Shown here in pieces: positions 32,653 through 44,020 of a DNA stretch of 64,000 nt. A program made the position numbers and the translations under genes. A model generated the notes under the pieces. That model did no database searches. It had not been told where the DNA came from and saw nothing but the letters and a program-made list of their open reading frames with translations. Each line of letters starts with the position of its first letter. Position 1 is the stretch's first letter. Origin of the DNA: Nannochloris sp. 'desiccata' (taxonomy: Eukaryota > Chlorophyta > Trebouxiophyceae > Chlorellales > Chlorellaceae); NCBI GenBank assembly GCA_019044685.2, contig JAGTXX020000008.1, positions 489,630-553,629 on the forward strand, in the 5' to 3' direction.

Positions 32653-33960
32653 ATGCTTGGCACCGAGCTTTTGAAGTGCAGCCCGGAGAAAATCGAGGAG
32701 TATCTCTCGGAGGTCCATCCGGTGTTTACGCAGGTCTATACCGGCCCAGATGCTCAGATGCCAGACGAAGCGACATTTGAGGCCTGCGGGCGAGATGCCA
32801 GGCGCTGTCAGGTAGTCTGCATTCGAAATGCAATAAAAACGCTCAAGGGGGATAGCACCCTTAAGGCCTACGTCGACTGCTTGAGATCGGGCTGGATAGA
32901 AACTATAGATGCCAGGAACAAGGAGCCTAAGCATATCAACGACCAGTGGGATTATTTGGCTCATCCCATGAGCAAGGTGACCACCATCCATGACTTCATC
33001 GCCCCAATGCTGATGGCAAACAAAGAATCCAGGAGCTTGTCAGCCGCTTTGAGACCCATCTGAGCGCCATTGACACCCTGAAAAATGCGCAGTATGGGGT
33101 ACCGTACAACAAACTGGAGCTTCGCAATCACATCCTTGTTGGATTAGCAAGAGAGACTCTGGTTGGAGAGAAGAGGAAAAGGTCCGCCGACCCCGGCCAG
33201 GATATTGCCAAAAGAGCTCGAGCACGGTATTTTACAGACGCAGAGCTGGGTCGTTACTTTGACTGGTGCATAGAAAATAAAGACCACAACGCTGCAGCGT
33301 CTTTGGGGTGTTTGCTGGCCACGGGCTTGAGAAAAGCACAGATACCGCAGATGCAACTAGCGGGTTGTTGGATTGAAGAAATTGAGCATACCAAGCCCTG
33401 CAAGGCGAAGGGTGTGCTGATTGCCTTTGTAGATGGTATCAAAGACACGACACGCCAGGGGAAGCTCAAGGTGACAGCTATTTTTCCTGGGCGCGATGCA
33501 CTCCAGTGCGCAGTTGGTTTTCTCGCCGAGAAGTTTATCGCCGATAGGCACAGCGGCAACCACCTTGATCTCGCCGACCTGGTGCTGAACCAGCCAGACG
33601 TTTTCAGTCGCGTACAATTCATGTACCAGGACGCCAGCTCCCCTGATGTTTCAGATGAAGGCGGTGAGATCATGTTTCAAGCAGTCAAAAACGCTGAAAA
33701 GAAGTCGGGGACCTACAAAGAGGGTTTCGTAACCAAGGTCGGCCGATCCACTGCCGCCCAAAACGCTGCAATGTCTGGGGTCTCCCTGGATTTAATAGCG
33801 TACCATCAAGGGTGGAGCAGGGGCAATGCGATGGACACCAACTATCTGAAGAAGAATGTGATGACTTCCCTCCCGTGCTATCTTACAGAAGACCAATCAC
33901 GACCCCAAGTAAAAACAAAAAATATTACAAAAAAGAAAAAAAGGGCCCGGCCCGGCATTG
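32653..33960 (+). pseudogene. Second Crypton-like tyrosine recombinase, one frameshift
   Basis: ATG at 32653 opens a frame that runs to 33063. Homologous coding continues from about 33018 in another frame (QRIQELVSRF...), so one indel lies near 33020. The second part has a helical SAM-like region, LATGLRKAQIPQM with the likely first catalytic Arg, and the block GRSTAAQNAAM, then YHQGWSRGNAMDTNYL, which resembles the R...[HW]...Y end of Crypton-type recombinases. It then runs into a Lys-rich linker. It differs strongly from the 15-18 kb recombinase. The indel could be a sequencing error; otherwise the gene is dead. Confidence 0.6.
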
Positions 33961-34007
33961 AATCTTTAATAGTGAACGATGCATTAGCAGTGCGACCTGC
34001 TGAAAAG

Positions 34008-34020
34008 ACATATAAAGAAG
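34008..34020 (+). promoter_or_regulatory. TATA-like module upstream of the virus-like gene
   Basis: ACATATAAAGAAG lies about 30-40 bases before the ATG at 34050, a distance suited to a TATA box with a very short leader. It belongs to the dispersed module family. Confidence 0.45.
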
Positions 34021-34049
34021 AACCGAATAGATATAATGTCAAATCAATC

Positions 34050-34879
34050 ATGCCCAACCCGAAAGCAATCGTCAGAGCCTCCGCCTTCGACCCTGCCCTC
34101 CTCAATTTTGACCCCGTTGGCCACTACTCCAAAGGTGGGAAGTTCATTCCTGTCAGCTACGGCCCAGAAAGGCAGCGTGTCTGCATGCAGACCATCAACC
34201 TCTCCTGCTCCTTTGGTGTTAGCGTCTATGAAGACCCCAAGACCGGACAGAAATCCTACTCCATCGATGTGGCCTTCAAAGACCTCGACGACCCCCAGAC
34301 CAAAGCATTCTACGACACCATGATTGCTGCCAACCATGTTATCCTCAACAAGGCTGTGGAGCGTTCCAAGGACTGGTTCGGCAAGGATATGCCCATGGAG
34401 ACGATCCGCGAGTTCTACCGCTCTCTCATCAAGCACCCCAAGGACCCCAGATACAGCTCCACCATGAAGATCAAGATTCCCGTCGACAAATCGGGTGTGC
34501 CTACCCCAGTGGTCTACAACGAGGCCAAGGAGTTGGTGGGCTCGACGCCATCACCAAGGGAAGCAGCATCACCTGTCTTCTCGAGCTGGCTCCTGTCTGG
34601 TTTGTCAACAAGACCTTTGGCCTCACTAGGAAGCTGGTGCAGGCCGCCGTCACCCCCGGACCCCAGAATTTCACTGGCTACTCTCTCCTCGAAGAAGAAG
34701 ACTGGCGAATACGGCGTGCTATGTCACCTGTTGCATGCTTTACCCTTGTTTCTTTCGAAAAAATAAATAAAAAAAGTAAAGTTTTTTTTCCAAGAGCGGC
34801 GGCTTGCTTGCCCGCACATCACAGTCAATGCGGTCCATCCTGCCCATGTAACAAAACCATCAGCACATCCTACAGATAG
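34050..34879 (+). pseudogene. Virus-like protein of algal large DNA viruses (possibly the DUF5871 family), one frameshift
   Basis: From the ATG at 34050 the frame encodes a protein with FDPVGHYSKGGKFIPVSYG, VYEDPKTGQKSYSIDVAFKD and a central basic helix. At about 34540 coding shifts frame: GLDAITKGSSITCLLELAP and WFVNKTFGLTRKLVQ continue in the other frame. The overall pattern reminds me of a conserved uncharacterised protein of phycodnaviruses and related algal viruses; I recall the label DUF5871 but cannot check it. GC is high and codon use differs from neighbours. The frame upstream of the ATG is also open, so a fusion with the recombinase is conceivable. Confidence 0.45.
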
Positions 34880-34917
34880 TAAATACATGATTAAACCTTT
34901 GAGCCCGCACCTCGCTG

Positions 34918-35235
34918 CGGTGGTGCGAGCACGGTGCTCGCCTCTTGCCCTCACTGGGCCCGCTGGGGAGCCCACTGGTGGCGCGCGCATGCCCGCAATG
35001 GCCGTGCGGGCCCCTATCCATGATGCCACATGCATCTGTGCCCGATGCGCGCCCATCAGCGGGCTCGCAGCGGGCTGCGCGCGCTCCGCTCATTCAACAG
35101 CGGGCCCGCCGGCGGGGAGGTGGGCGGACAGGCTTCCAAAGGCATATAACGGGGTGCCGCGTCTATACAGTCATATGGACTTCATCATGGTGGCTTCTCC
35201 TACGTATATAGCTGCCCACGCACCCAGCCTCTGAT
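34918..35235 (+). repeat. GC-rich direct repeat flanking coiled-coil gene 3, copy A
   Basis: Shares CTCTTGCCCTCACTGGGCCC, GCTGGGGAGCCC, GCCCATCAGCGGGCT and the TATA-like module (AAAGGCATATAACGGGGTGC at 35138) with 36735-36990. Same orientation. Confidence 0.8.
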
Positions 35236-35798
35236 GAATTTATTTTTGAAAAAACAAATGATCTACGAAATGGCGATTCTGATCAGCTCGATAGAACCCA
35301 TCGAAAACATTATCCCTCTAAGCAGATCCCCCAGTTGCTCAAAAAAGTTAAATAATGCCAATACTCAATTCTTGGCACTAATTTATCACGGTCTCTAACT
35401 AAAGCCGGCATCATGATGAATATTGTTTTTTTAAATGAGTTATTACTACTATCCTCATAAGCTAACCATTTGTTTTATTTTTATTCTCCTATTTCGCCTC
35501 TTTTAAACCACTGGTATGCGAGGACTCTTGCTCCTCGTCGCGCGTGCTCGGTAGCAGAATCAAGACGAGGTAAGATTATACAAATAAAAACTGGAGCTCA
35601 ACCCCCCTCTGCCGTTCCTTGGCCGCATTCCTACTATCAGTTGGCTTGAATTTATCCCGTTGCAGCTGCGCTTTCGCCTGAAGGAAGGCGGGAAGACGCT
35701 GCGATCTTAACTCTCTCCTGCTAGCTAGTGTGATCAAGCTTTCCCATTGGGCTGTTTAATTATTTCGCACCCATCTTCGACCAGTTTGCTCTTTGCAG

Positions 35799-36439
35799 AT
35801 GTCCAATTCAATGGATTTCCTCAGACGTAGTCTGGGACTAGGACGCCGGTTGACGACGGCGGCCCAAGCCGCCCCTGCAAGGGTGGAACAAGCCTCCCTA
35901 GCAGCGTCAGACCTCAAGGTAAGCCAACCTAACCAACTACAGCTGCTCCCCGTCTATAGAATAGTACATATTGCACGTGTTATCTCAATCAATCACTCTC
36001 TTTTAATTATGCGCAGGGAAAGCTTCTGGAGGATGTGAATAAAATAATCAAGGAAACCCCGTCGTTGCGCTATATTTGGGCAGTGGGTGGGGGTATTATT
36101 GTGGTGGGTTCTGCTCTCTTCAATAAGATCCACAACGTAGAGGCGAAGATCCACAACGTAGAGGTCCAAGTCGAGAGAGTAGAGAAGGGCCTGAATGAAA
36201 AAATTCACAACGTAGAGGTCCAAGTCGAAAGAGTAGAGAAGGGCTTGAATGAAAAAATTCACAGTTTGGAGGTAAAATTAAAAGGCGAGCTGCATGACCA
36301 GCTAGGCCAGATAAGGGGAGAACTCTCCAATAACCTGTCATCCATGCGTGCCAGTATGGAGAGAAGCGAGGATAAGCTCAGTGCTCAAATAGAGAAAACT
36401 AATGAGACCTTGGCGCAGCTTTTGAAAAAGCTGCCTTGA
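35799..36439 (+). CDS. Small membrane coiled-coil protein with targeting-like N-terminus, family member 3 (180 aa)
   Basis: Exons 35799-35918 and 36017-36439 join in phase 0. The ATG directly follows CTCTTTGCAG, so a 5' untranslated intron is likely, exactly as in the 10-kb gene. The N-terminus FLRRSLGLGRRLTTAAQAA is a good mitochondrial-type presequence. Exon 2 starts with a short helix, a hydrophobic Gly-rich segment (WAVGGGIIVVGSALF) and then a coiled coil of near-exact repeats (KIHNVEVQVERVEKGLNE), followed by a degenerate coil. Exon structure, presequence, membrane segment and internal coil repeats are shared with family member 1, though the coils differ in sequence. Direct GC-rich repeats flank it. 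Confidence 0.65.
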
Positions 36440-36734
36440 AACTACTGCCTCCACTCCTGTAGCAACTGTTATGTTTTAGTTTCTGTTCCAACATGATTTT
36501 TCCCATTCAATCTCGGTACCAACTTCTTCTGCTACTTTTCATTTTTTTTGTGTCTGTTTTTCCCGTCAGTTTTTCATTTTGTTTTGGTTTTGATTTTAGT
36601 GTGTGTAATTAGTTTTTTTGTAGTACTCTTAAGTGGTGGTTACGAGGATCAGAGAATTCATAATACAGTAGAATACAATAGCAAAAAGAAAGAAAAAAAA
36701 GTGAAATTTCAGTGGATTTTAGAACCATAACCCA

Positions 36735-36990
36735 AGCTGCCCGCCTCTTGCCCTCACTGGGCCCGCTGGGGAGCCCGCTCGTTTGCTGGCCTGCCCACAT
36801 GACTTGCGGTCCCCTCTTCATGACGCCAGGGGCATATATGAACTCTGCGAGCCCATCAGCGGGCTGCGCTATTGAGCTTGGCCCGCCGGCGTTCACGGCA
36901 GGTGGTCGGGCAGGCTCGCAAAGGCATATAAAGAGATGCCGGGTCTATACATTATTATTATGAACTCCATCCTGTTTTGGTTTTCTTATT
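36735..36990 (+). repeat. GC-rich direct repeat flanking coiled-coil gene 3, copy B
   Basis: Second copy of 34918-35235, with the module AAAGGCATATAAAGAGATGC at 36920 and GGTCTATACATTATTA. A related shorter block with GGCACATAAAGAAATGCC follows at about 37124-37143. Confidence 0.75.
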
Positions 36991-37738
36991 TAGGGTTTTT
37001 GCGAAGAACGATGCTCTCCTGATCGTGGTCAAGCTCCCCAACAGGCTTCAGCTGCTGCCCCTGAGTGAGGTATGGCAGGTCAGGCTGGGGCAAGCCGCCG
37101 GGGTGACGGCGGCGGGGAGGCTGAAGGCACATAAAGAAATGCCACGTCTCTAAAAGCAGAGGACTCCAGTCTTCACTTCTAATCTCCCCAAATATGTCAT
37201 CTCTGTGGATACAGCATGTTTTCAATCATCAAGTTGGGAAAACCATTGTGATCACTCTCCGATCCTCAGGGCGGATCTCAATCAGCTTCAGATAGAGCGC
37301 CAGAAAATTGTCTCTCTGAACAGGCTTTTAGCCTCAATTGCATGGAGGGGCTAAATAAGGCCTTTTCGCTGTCTCTCTCACCAATTTCTGTCTGTCTCTC
37401 AAGCAAGAAATACAAAAATTTGGAGTATCGAAGTAAGTGGGGCAGTGTAAAGCCATCCAATGCGGTATCCAATGCACAAAACCACATTGTTTTAAACCCT
37501 ATACGTGTTAAGGTTTACATCTGCGAGCCTCCAGACACTTTGAAATTCTCCAACAGGTAGTGGCAAGATTGCATTGCCGACACAATCGTCTCACGTTCAT
37601 ACATTTAACAAGGTAAATCCACTTGAACTGGCCGAAACCTTGCTTCAATTCCAGTCACAATACGTATTGTTGCGCCAATTGGCGAAAGAGTTGCTCATCA
37701 TCCTCTTGCATCTGCCCATGCAGGATTCACAAACCAAG
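36991..37738. other. Boundary between accessory DNA and the conserved gene block
   Basis: Carries a TATA-like module at about 37124 and TCTCTCAAGCAAG-type motifs (37376-37406) resembling the ends of the 27.5/31.7 kb repeats. The last part is the aquaporin upstream region. No gene seen. Confidence 0.4.
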
Positions 37739-38838
37739 ATGGGTCAGTTCAATGCCTCTGTTTTCAAAAATTGGGCCAAGAAGGCCGCTCCAAAGTATAC
37801 TGAGAAAAAGATGAACCTACGTATGGCCATGGCTGAGTTTGTCGGTGAGTTTTGTTCGTTGAACTGACCTTTTCCAACTGGCACCGGTGACGCAAAATGC
37901 CGCTCAAAGGATCTCTCCCACCAGAGCTGCTACCAAAAAAACTCTACATTGATTTTCATAAAAAACAAATTCGTCAATGCTTAAATATTCTTAAAGTTTG
38001 CTAACTATATATCGCATGTATGATGTTCTTTGTCTTCATCGGTTGTGGAACCCCGGTTGGCTTCAGTTCCCTCTTCCCCAATGCTTTCGCTGAAGAAGCT
38101 ATTGATCAACTTCCCACTGATACCAATACCTTAATTCAAAATCAAACTGCCGCTTTAACTGACGCTGTTATCAACAACTCCAGTTTTGGTGTCAACACTG
38201 CCTTTGGTATGGCCATCATGGTTCTTGCCTACTCTATTGGCCACGTCTCTGGCGCCCACCTTTATCCCGCTGTTACCCTGTCCCTCTTTCTTTCAGGAAA
38301 CTGTAATTTCATCCAAGGCACGGCCAATGTCTGTGCGCAGGTTGTTGGTTCTATCCTTGCGGCTTCTTTCCTTTACGGCATGGTCCCCAATGCCAGCGAG
38401 AGTTCTCTTGGTGCCAATGCCATTTCTCCTGGTTTCAACACTGGTGAAGCTCTCCTTGGAGAAGTTTTCATGACTGGGTTCCTCTGCTTTGTTGTTCACA
38501 TGTGCGTCGCTGACCCTAGGAACAAAACTATCTCCCCTATGGCGCCGTTGGCCATCGGCTTTGCTGTGTTCCTTGCCCACGCTGTACTCATTCCTGTAGA
38601 TGGTTGCTCCATCAACCCTGCCCGTTCTTTGGGACCTGCAATTCTTTCTTGCAACTGGGGAAATTTTTGGGTCTTCGTTGTCGGTCCGTTTGTCGGTTCC
38701 CTTTTCAGCGTTTTTTTCTGGCTTTTGGTCTCATTGGCCTGGGATATTGAGGCTGAGACGGTCACCCCTGCCCCAGCCTCTCCTGGTGAACTTCCCGGTG
38801 TCACCTCTGATATTAAATACAGTGGCTACCGTGCTTAA
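37739..38838 (+). CDS. Aquaporin / MIP-family channel, with an abnormal splice acceptor
   Basis: Exon 1 (37739-37844) encodes a hydrophilic start ending AMAEFVG at a GTGAGT donor. Exon 2 must begin near 38018 to continue MMFFVFIGCG, the first membrane helix. The base before it gives GCAT|GT where GCAG|GT is expected; a CTAAC branch-point-like motif is 17 bases upstream, and the next AG lies beyond the helix. So the acceptor looks mutated or misread. The channel has the first NPA box changed to YPA (GAHLYPAVTLS) and a normal second one (CSINPARSLGPAI), with six hydrophobic segments. About 308 residues if spliced so. It conducts water or small solutes across a membrane; which one cannot be told. 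Confidence 0.8.
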
Positions 38839-39591
38839 AATTTGGCCTTCTGTGTTTCAATGCAGCTTGACGTCGACATGTGTCTCTCTTTCGTGTAGTG
38901 GTATACCAATCGTCATCGTTCCGCTAAATCTTATGTGTTTCCCTCATCTGTTCTTTTTAATATTGCATTTTTAATACGCATTAATTTTTATGAGTTTTAA
39001 GCTATGCACGTCCTTTTTTACATCTTTATTTTATGTCCTGCATTTTTTTCATTATTCTAGTTTTTGTGTCTGTTGGCTAATCTTTTGATATATCTATCTC
39101 ATTCTCAGGTACCTCGGTCCTCACTCAATTTTCTGTTTCCAAAGTCAAATGTGCCCATGTGATACCGTCTAGCGTTTAGACTATGTAAAATTATCTTTTT
39201 GTTCTTCCAAACTAAACTACTTTACAGCATACCTTATTTGCCGGAAGGGCCAGTTTTCTTAAGCCTGCTATACCCTATTCCCGTTTCCAGTAATTTCCTG
39301 GTGCGTGGCTTGCTCCACCCATATTTTACACACCAATAGCTCCAACTGCAGCGTGTTTCTCAACAGCAGTTTATTCTGTAGTCGAAACATTCTGCTTTAG
39401 GGGTAAGTGCGTAGTCTGCTTTGTTGTGCAATCATTGAATGGATCGTGCTTTGCCAAAGGATCGCAGCAGCACAAACAACCATATCTTGAGGCAATGCGC
39501 AAAGATAATGATCCTAGTTCCGCTTCTAAAGTATTATGCATTTTCAAATATATCTAAAAATTTTATATAGCCCGCGGCAGACTCTTTACAA
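38839..39591. other. Intergenic stretch between aquaporin and GSA aminomutase
   Basis: AT-rich, no frame. Holds the aquaporin 3' region and the upstream region of the aminomutase gene. A TTTTATATAG at about 39560 could be its TATA element. Confidence 0.4.
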
Positions 39592-41257
39592 ATGCAGGCT
39601 CTTGCAAACAAAGCATTCCTTGGCAATGGCCTTCAGGGTGTCGCTGCCCCCAAGCAGCGCATTTCTCGCAGTGCTGCCCATATTCAAGCCGCTGCCGTCT
39701 CTACCAAGTTGAACACCAAGCGCTCTGAAGAGGTGGGTTTTATTTTTAAGAAATTCGATTGATGGCATGTCCGCGGCACTGCTTTTGAATAAGCTTTAAA
39801 CATGCTGCATTGCCTTTAAGTTGTATACATCGATTATTAATATACAATCTGTTTGAAATTTAGACTTGAATAATGCTATTTTAACCTCTCTTCTAGCGTG
39901 ATCTTGCCAAGTGTGACTCGTTTTTCCTTAATCTTTTTTCTCCCTTATAATCCAATTTACTCACTTAACACTCTCCTTTTCTTCTCTATAGATCTTCAAG
40001 GAAGCCCAGGACCTCCTCCCCGGTGGTGTCAACTCCCCTGTCCGTGCATTCAAATCTGTCGGTGGCCAGCCCATTGTCTTTGATCGCGTAAAAGGTGCCT
40101 ACTGCTGGGATGTCGATAACAACGAGTACATTGACTATGTTGGTTCTTGGGGGCCTGCTATCGTCGGTGCCTGCAATGACGAAGTCAACGACGCCCTCCG
40201 TGCTCAGCTTGAAAAAGGAACCTCTTTCGGTGCACCATGCGCTTTGGAAAACGTCCTTGCCAAGATGGTCATTGACCGTGTCCCCTCCGTTGAAATGGTC
40301 CGTTTTGTTAACTCTGGTACCGAAGCTTGTCTTTCTGTTGTACGATTAATGCGTGCATACACCAAACGTGAGAAGATTATTAAATTCACTGGATGCTACC
40401 ATGGCCATGCTGATCAATTCTTGGTTCAGGCCGGTTCTGGTGTTTTGACTCTTGGACTTTCCGATTCCCCTGGTGTCCCTGCGACCACCGCCGCTGCCAC
40501 TTTGACCGCTCAATACAACAACCTTGACTCCGTCAAAGCTCTCCTTGAAGCTAATAAAAATGAAATTGCGGGAATCATTCTTGAACCTGTTGTCGGCAAT
40601 TCCGGTTTCATCCCCCCTACAAAAGAATTTTTGGAAGGACTTCGCGCTCTCTCTACTGAACACGGGGCTATTTTATGTTTCGATGAGGTCATGACTGGCT
40701 TCCGTATTGCTAAAGGATGCGCTCAAGAGTACTTTGGTGTTACCCCTGATGTGACTACCATGGGTAAGGTCATTGGCGGTGGTCTTCCCGTTGGTGCTTA
40801 TGGTGGTAAGAGAGAGATTATGGAGATGGTTGCTCCCGCTGGACCTATGTACCAAGCAGGTACTTTATCTGGTAACCCTCTTGCTATGGTTGCTGGTATC
40901 AAAACTTTAGAGATTTTGTCCCGCCCCGGTGCCTATGAACATCTCGACAGAGTGACAAAAAAGCTTGTTTCAGGTATTTTGGAAGCTGGAAAGGAAACTG
41001 GCCACGCTATGTGTGGTGGATCTATCTCTGGTATGTTTGGATTCTTCTTCTGTGAAGGGCCTGTTGCATCATTCGAAGATGCTAAGAACTCTGATACAGC
41101 AAAGTTTGGATTATTCCACCGTGGCATGTTGGAAAGAGGTGTCTATCTCGCTCCTTCACAGTTTGAAGCTGGATTTACTTCTTTGGCACATACTGATGCT
41201 GATATTGAAAAAACTATTGCTGCTGCCAGAGATACTCTTGCGTCTATTCCCAAGTAA
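39592..41257 (+). CDS. GSA: Glutamate-1-semialdehyde 2,1-aminomutase, plastid-targeted (468 aa)
   Basis: Exons 39592-39732 and 39992-41257 join in phase 0. Residues 1-45 are Ala/Ser/Lys-rich with few acids, a plastid transit peptide. The mature part starts [20 protein letters not shown], the standard start of this enzyme. [40 protein letters not shown] and [17 protein letters not shown] follow, the last holding the PLP-binding Lys. Length and order match the family end to end. The enzyme converts glutamate-1-semialdehyde to 5-aminolevulinate in the C5 pathway of chlorophyll and haem synthesis in the plastid stroma. Its presence marks a photosynthetic-lineage eukaryote. Confidence 0.97.
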
Positions 41258-41448
41258 AGAAAGCAAGTAAGAATATAGTATTACTCTGTTTTGCAACGGG
41301 AAAATAGATGGTATTTTTTTTGGTTTATATGATATCGATATGTTTAAAGAAAGAAAAACGTATTTTGTCAATATAGAACAAAAAGTAACAAACATGAAAT
41401 AGTCATAGGGTCGTTAAAACAAAGAAACACAAAATGAAGATGGCACGC

Positions 41449-43077
41449 TCACCATCTCTTTTTCAAGGCATGTACAAGTTCTCTAAGCAATGCTGCATTG
41501 GCTACAACCCATAGTAGACCTGCACACCACACCGCTACATGCACTGCACTCCCTGCAAACTCTAATTGATATGCCCAGGCCAACCAATGGCCTAAAGAAG
41601 CAGCCCATGCTAGACAGGCAACTAACAACTGTCTCTGCAGAGAAGAGAAAAAAACAAAACAAAAAAAAAAAAGTATCAATTAGTTGAAAATTTTATTATT
41701 TAATATCATATTAACGTTCAATGCGGTGCATTAGTACACTCTAATGAGATAGAAGGGAAAAAAGAAAGAAAGAAGGGAACACTCTTCTCTTTCCTCAGTT
41801 ACCTTGTTCGGCGCATGCAGTAGCGTAGGCAGTACAAAAGGCAACCATGAAAGGTACCATACAAAATATTGAGCAGTGGCTACTTTATTGAACGCAACAA
41901 ATGCGACAGTTTGTAAGAAAAACGCAGCTACGAGATCATCTGGTGAAAATGCCCAACCGAGAGATAATTGAACAAGTACCGTAACTAAAGTCCAAATTTT
42001 GCCGCTGTCTCCAATAATTGAGATTAGAGTATCTCTTCTTATCTTTGAAGTAGCGCCACCTATCCAACTACTTTCTTCACCACGAATTGCACTAAAAGAA
42101 CCATTATTTGCCGCTTCTTCTGTTCCTAGGTATGCTGGATAGTAGTATGGAGAGAAATTATGCCGTGGGTCCATCCTCGTGGCATGATACAAATAGGTTT
42201 CATGTAAAAATGTGAAACCGTAAAGGCGGTATAAGCTAATGCCGAGAGATATGAATACAAGAGCAGCAGCAGATCCAAATTTAAATCCATCTAGACTAAA
42301 CACAGAGTCAAAAAAAATAGTGGCAGCTGTCATTTTACTCGATTTAAGATTCCTGCCGTCACCGCCGCTTTTTGTAGTTTGTGTCCTCGTATTGCTCCTC
42401 GTTATACGTCTGTCTACAACAGTATTACTAACAGCATCAGCACCATCAGTATCCCTTTTATCACCCTTACTACCACTTGATCCAGCCAAGTATTTCAGAA
42501 TTGGTAAAGCATAAATTATCGGGTAGACTCTCCAGTGAACGGCAAAACCATAGAGCATCCCGCTTATTATTATATAATTCTTTTCTAACAGATCAAGCAT
42601 ACAGAGGAGCATACAGGTAACTAATGCTTCTCCATTGCCACGCGTAGAGATGGTAACTGTGAACGGACTAAAGAGCCAAAGAGCTAGAGCAAGAGTCGTG
42701 GTGGTAGAGAGAGATGGTGACAAAAACTGCTTTTTTGGTGTTGATCTCCCGGTAGTGTTTGAAACCTGCTTCGTATATCTGCGGTGTATTAATCGCTGCA
42801 TTAATAAGGCTGCGAGGATATCTGCAAGAGCAAAAAGCACTTTCCCAAAAGATCCGTGAACTAGAATGTTGGGTGTAAGCAGCGCGGCAAGGAGAGGTGA
42901 ATACCGATATGTTGAGCGTTGATAAGGAGAGCCTCCGTTAACTATAAACTGTGCTGCATCGGTATAGACTTCGTAATCGATGTCAGTGTATTTGAAAGCG
43001 AGGTGAGTATCTTGCCAAGAGCCGAAAAGTAAAAGACCGGCACGCAACGCGATTGCAGACAAGATCAATTTATTCAT
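41449..43077 (-). CDS. PIGM: GPI mannosyltransferase 1, PIG-M (486 aa)
   Basis: Exons 43077-41803 and 41634-41449 join in phase 0 around a 168-base intron with a long T-rich acceptor. An upstream in-frame GTG is not used. Residues 28-60 contain KYTDIDYEVYTDAA and GGSPYQRSTYRYSPLLA, the signature of PIG-M, with the DID metal/donor-binding motif on the luminal side. Multiple membrane segments follow (FSPFTVTISTRGNGEAL, YALPILKYLA, WAFSPDDLVAAFFLQT, FNKVATAQYFVWYLSWLP). Residues about 165-200 are a Ser/Thr/Arg-rich loop longer than usual. It adds the first alpha-1,4 mannose to GlcN-(acyl)PI in the ER, with PIG-X as partner in animals. Confidence 0.93.
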
Positions 43078-44020
43078 GATTAATTTAAAAAAAGGAGTGA
43101 TCACGTTTATTAATAGTGTTTAATTTCGTTTGAAGGTCATCCTGGATTGATTATGAAGTATATTTAATGGCTTTTATTGGACTTGTGTGACTTTTTAGGA
43201 ATTATGTTGCTGTTTTTTTCCTCATCTTCAGTCCAGGTCTTGCAAAGTTGAACTATCCGATGATGATCATAGTTACTATGGCGACGCCAGGGACCCGAAA
43301 ATTGTAATGCTGCCAATCAGACTTAGCAGAATCTCTGCATCTCTGGGATTCTTTTAAAAAAAGGTCATTGAACAGTCGAACATTTATGTTATTAAGTAAG
43401 TTGCATAGTAAAGGCCTTTAGCAACGACAGTCCAGGTCGGCATTTTTCACCTTTTCCCCTCTTGCACACTACCCAGCAGCCTGGCAATAATAGTAAGAAG
43501 TTCTAGCAGCGCGCATCCTGATAGCGACAGTGCCAGGAGAGGAAATAGGAGTTCTTTCGACATAGGGTTTACGGTTTGCCTCTTTTGACATGGGCGCCAG
43601 CAGAGAGGGTGCAGGCGTCGTCGGTCCAGGAAGATATACCAGGAGATAGTCAATGACACTTTGAGTAGGTTGTGTTAGAGACACAAGCAGCTTTACAAAA
43701 GGTGGCTTATTGCACACATACTATTAAAAGTTGGGCAAAGTGAAGCACAGAAATAAAGACGCTTTCTGATAATATTTAAAAGTTAAAAGACGCCACAAAA
43801 GGAAGATAAATAAAGTGATGGTCGCAAATAACTACACAATTAATTAGCCATTTTTATAATACAAGGGGCCAATATATCGCAATGAAGAGATCACGGTGAA
43901 ATGAAGAGATCACGGTGAAGGGAGCGGAAAAAACGGGAAAGGCCTGGTCCTTTTGCTTATGCTAAAAATAAGATTCGGCTCCAAGCTGTTGTCGGCACCA
44001 GCCAGTAGGTGAAAGTTTAT
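43078..44020. other. Intergenic stretch
   Basis: No supported gene. An 18-base unit, ATGAAGAGATCACGGTGA, occurs twice in tandem at 43882-43918. Minus-strand frames around 43447-43717 lack support. Confidence 0.45.

Noticed and set aside
33303..34766. One long fusion gene of recombinase and virus-like domain
   Set aside because: The joining linker is low-complexity, a TATA-like module and ATG lie at the start of the second part, and both parts carry separate frameshifts; two genes are more likely, though fusion is not excluded.
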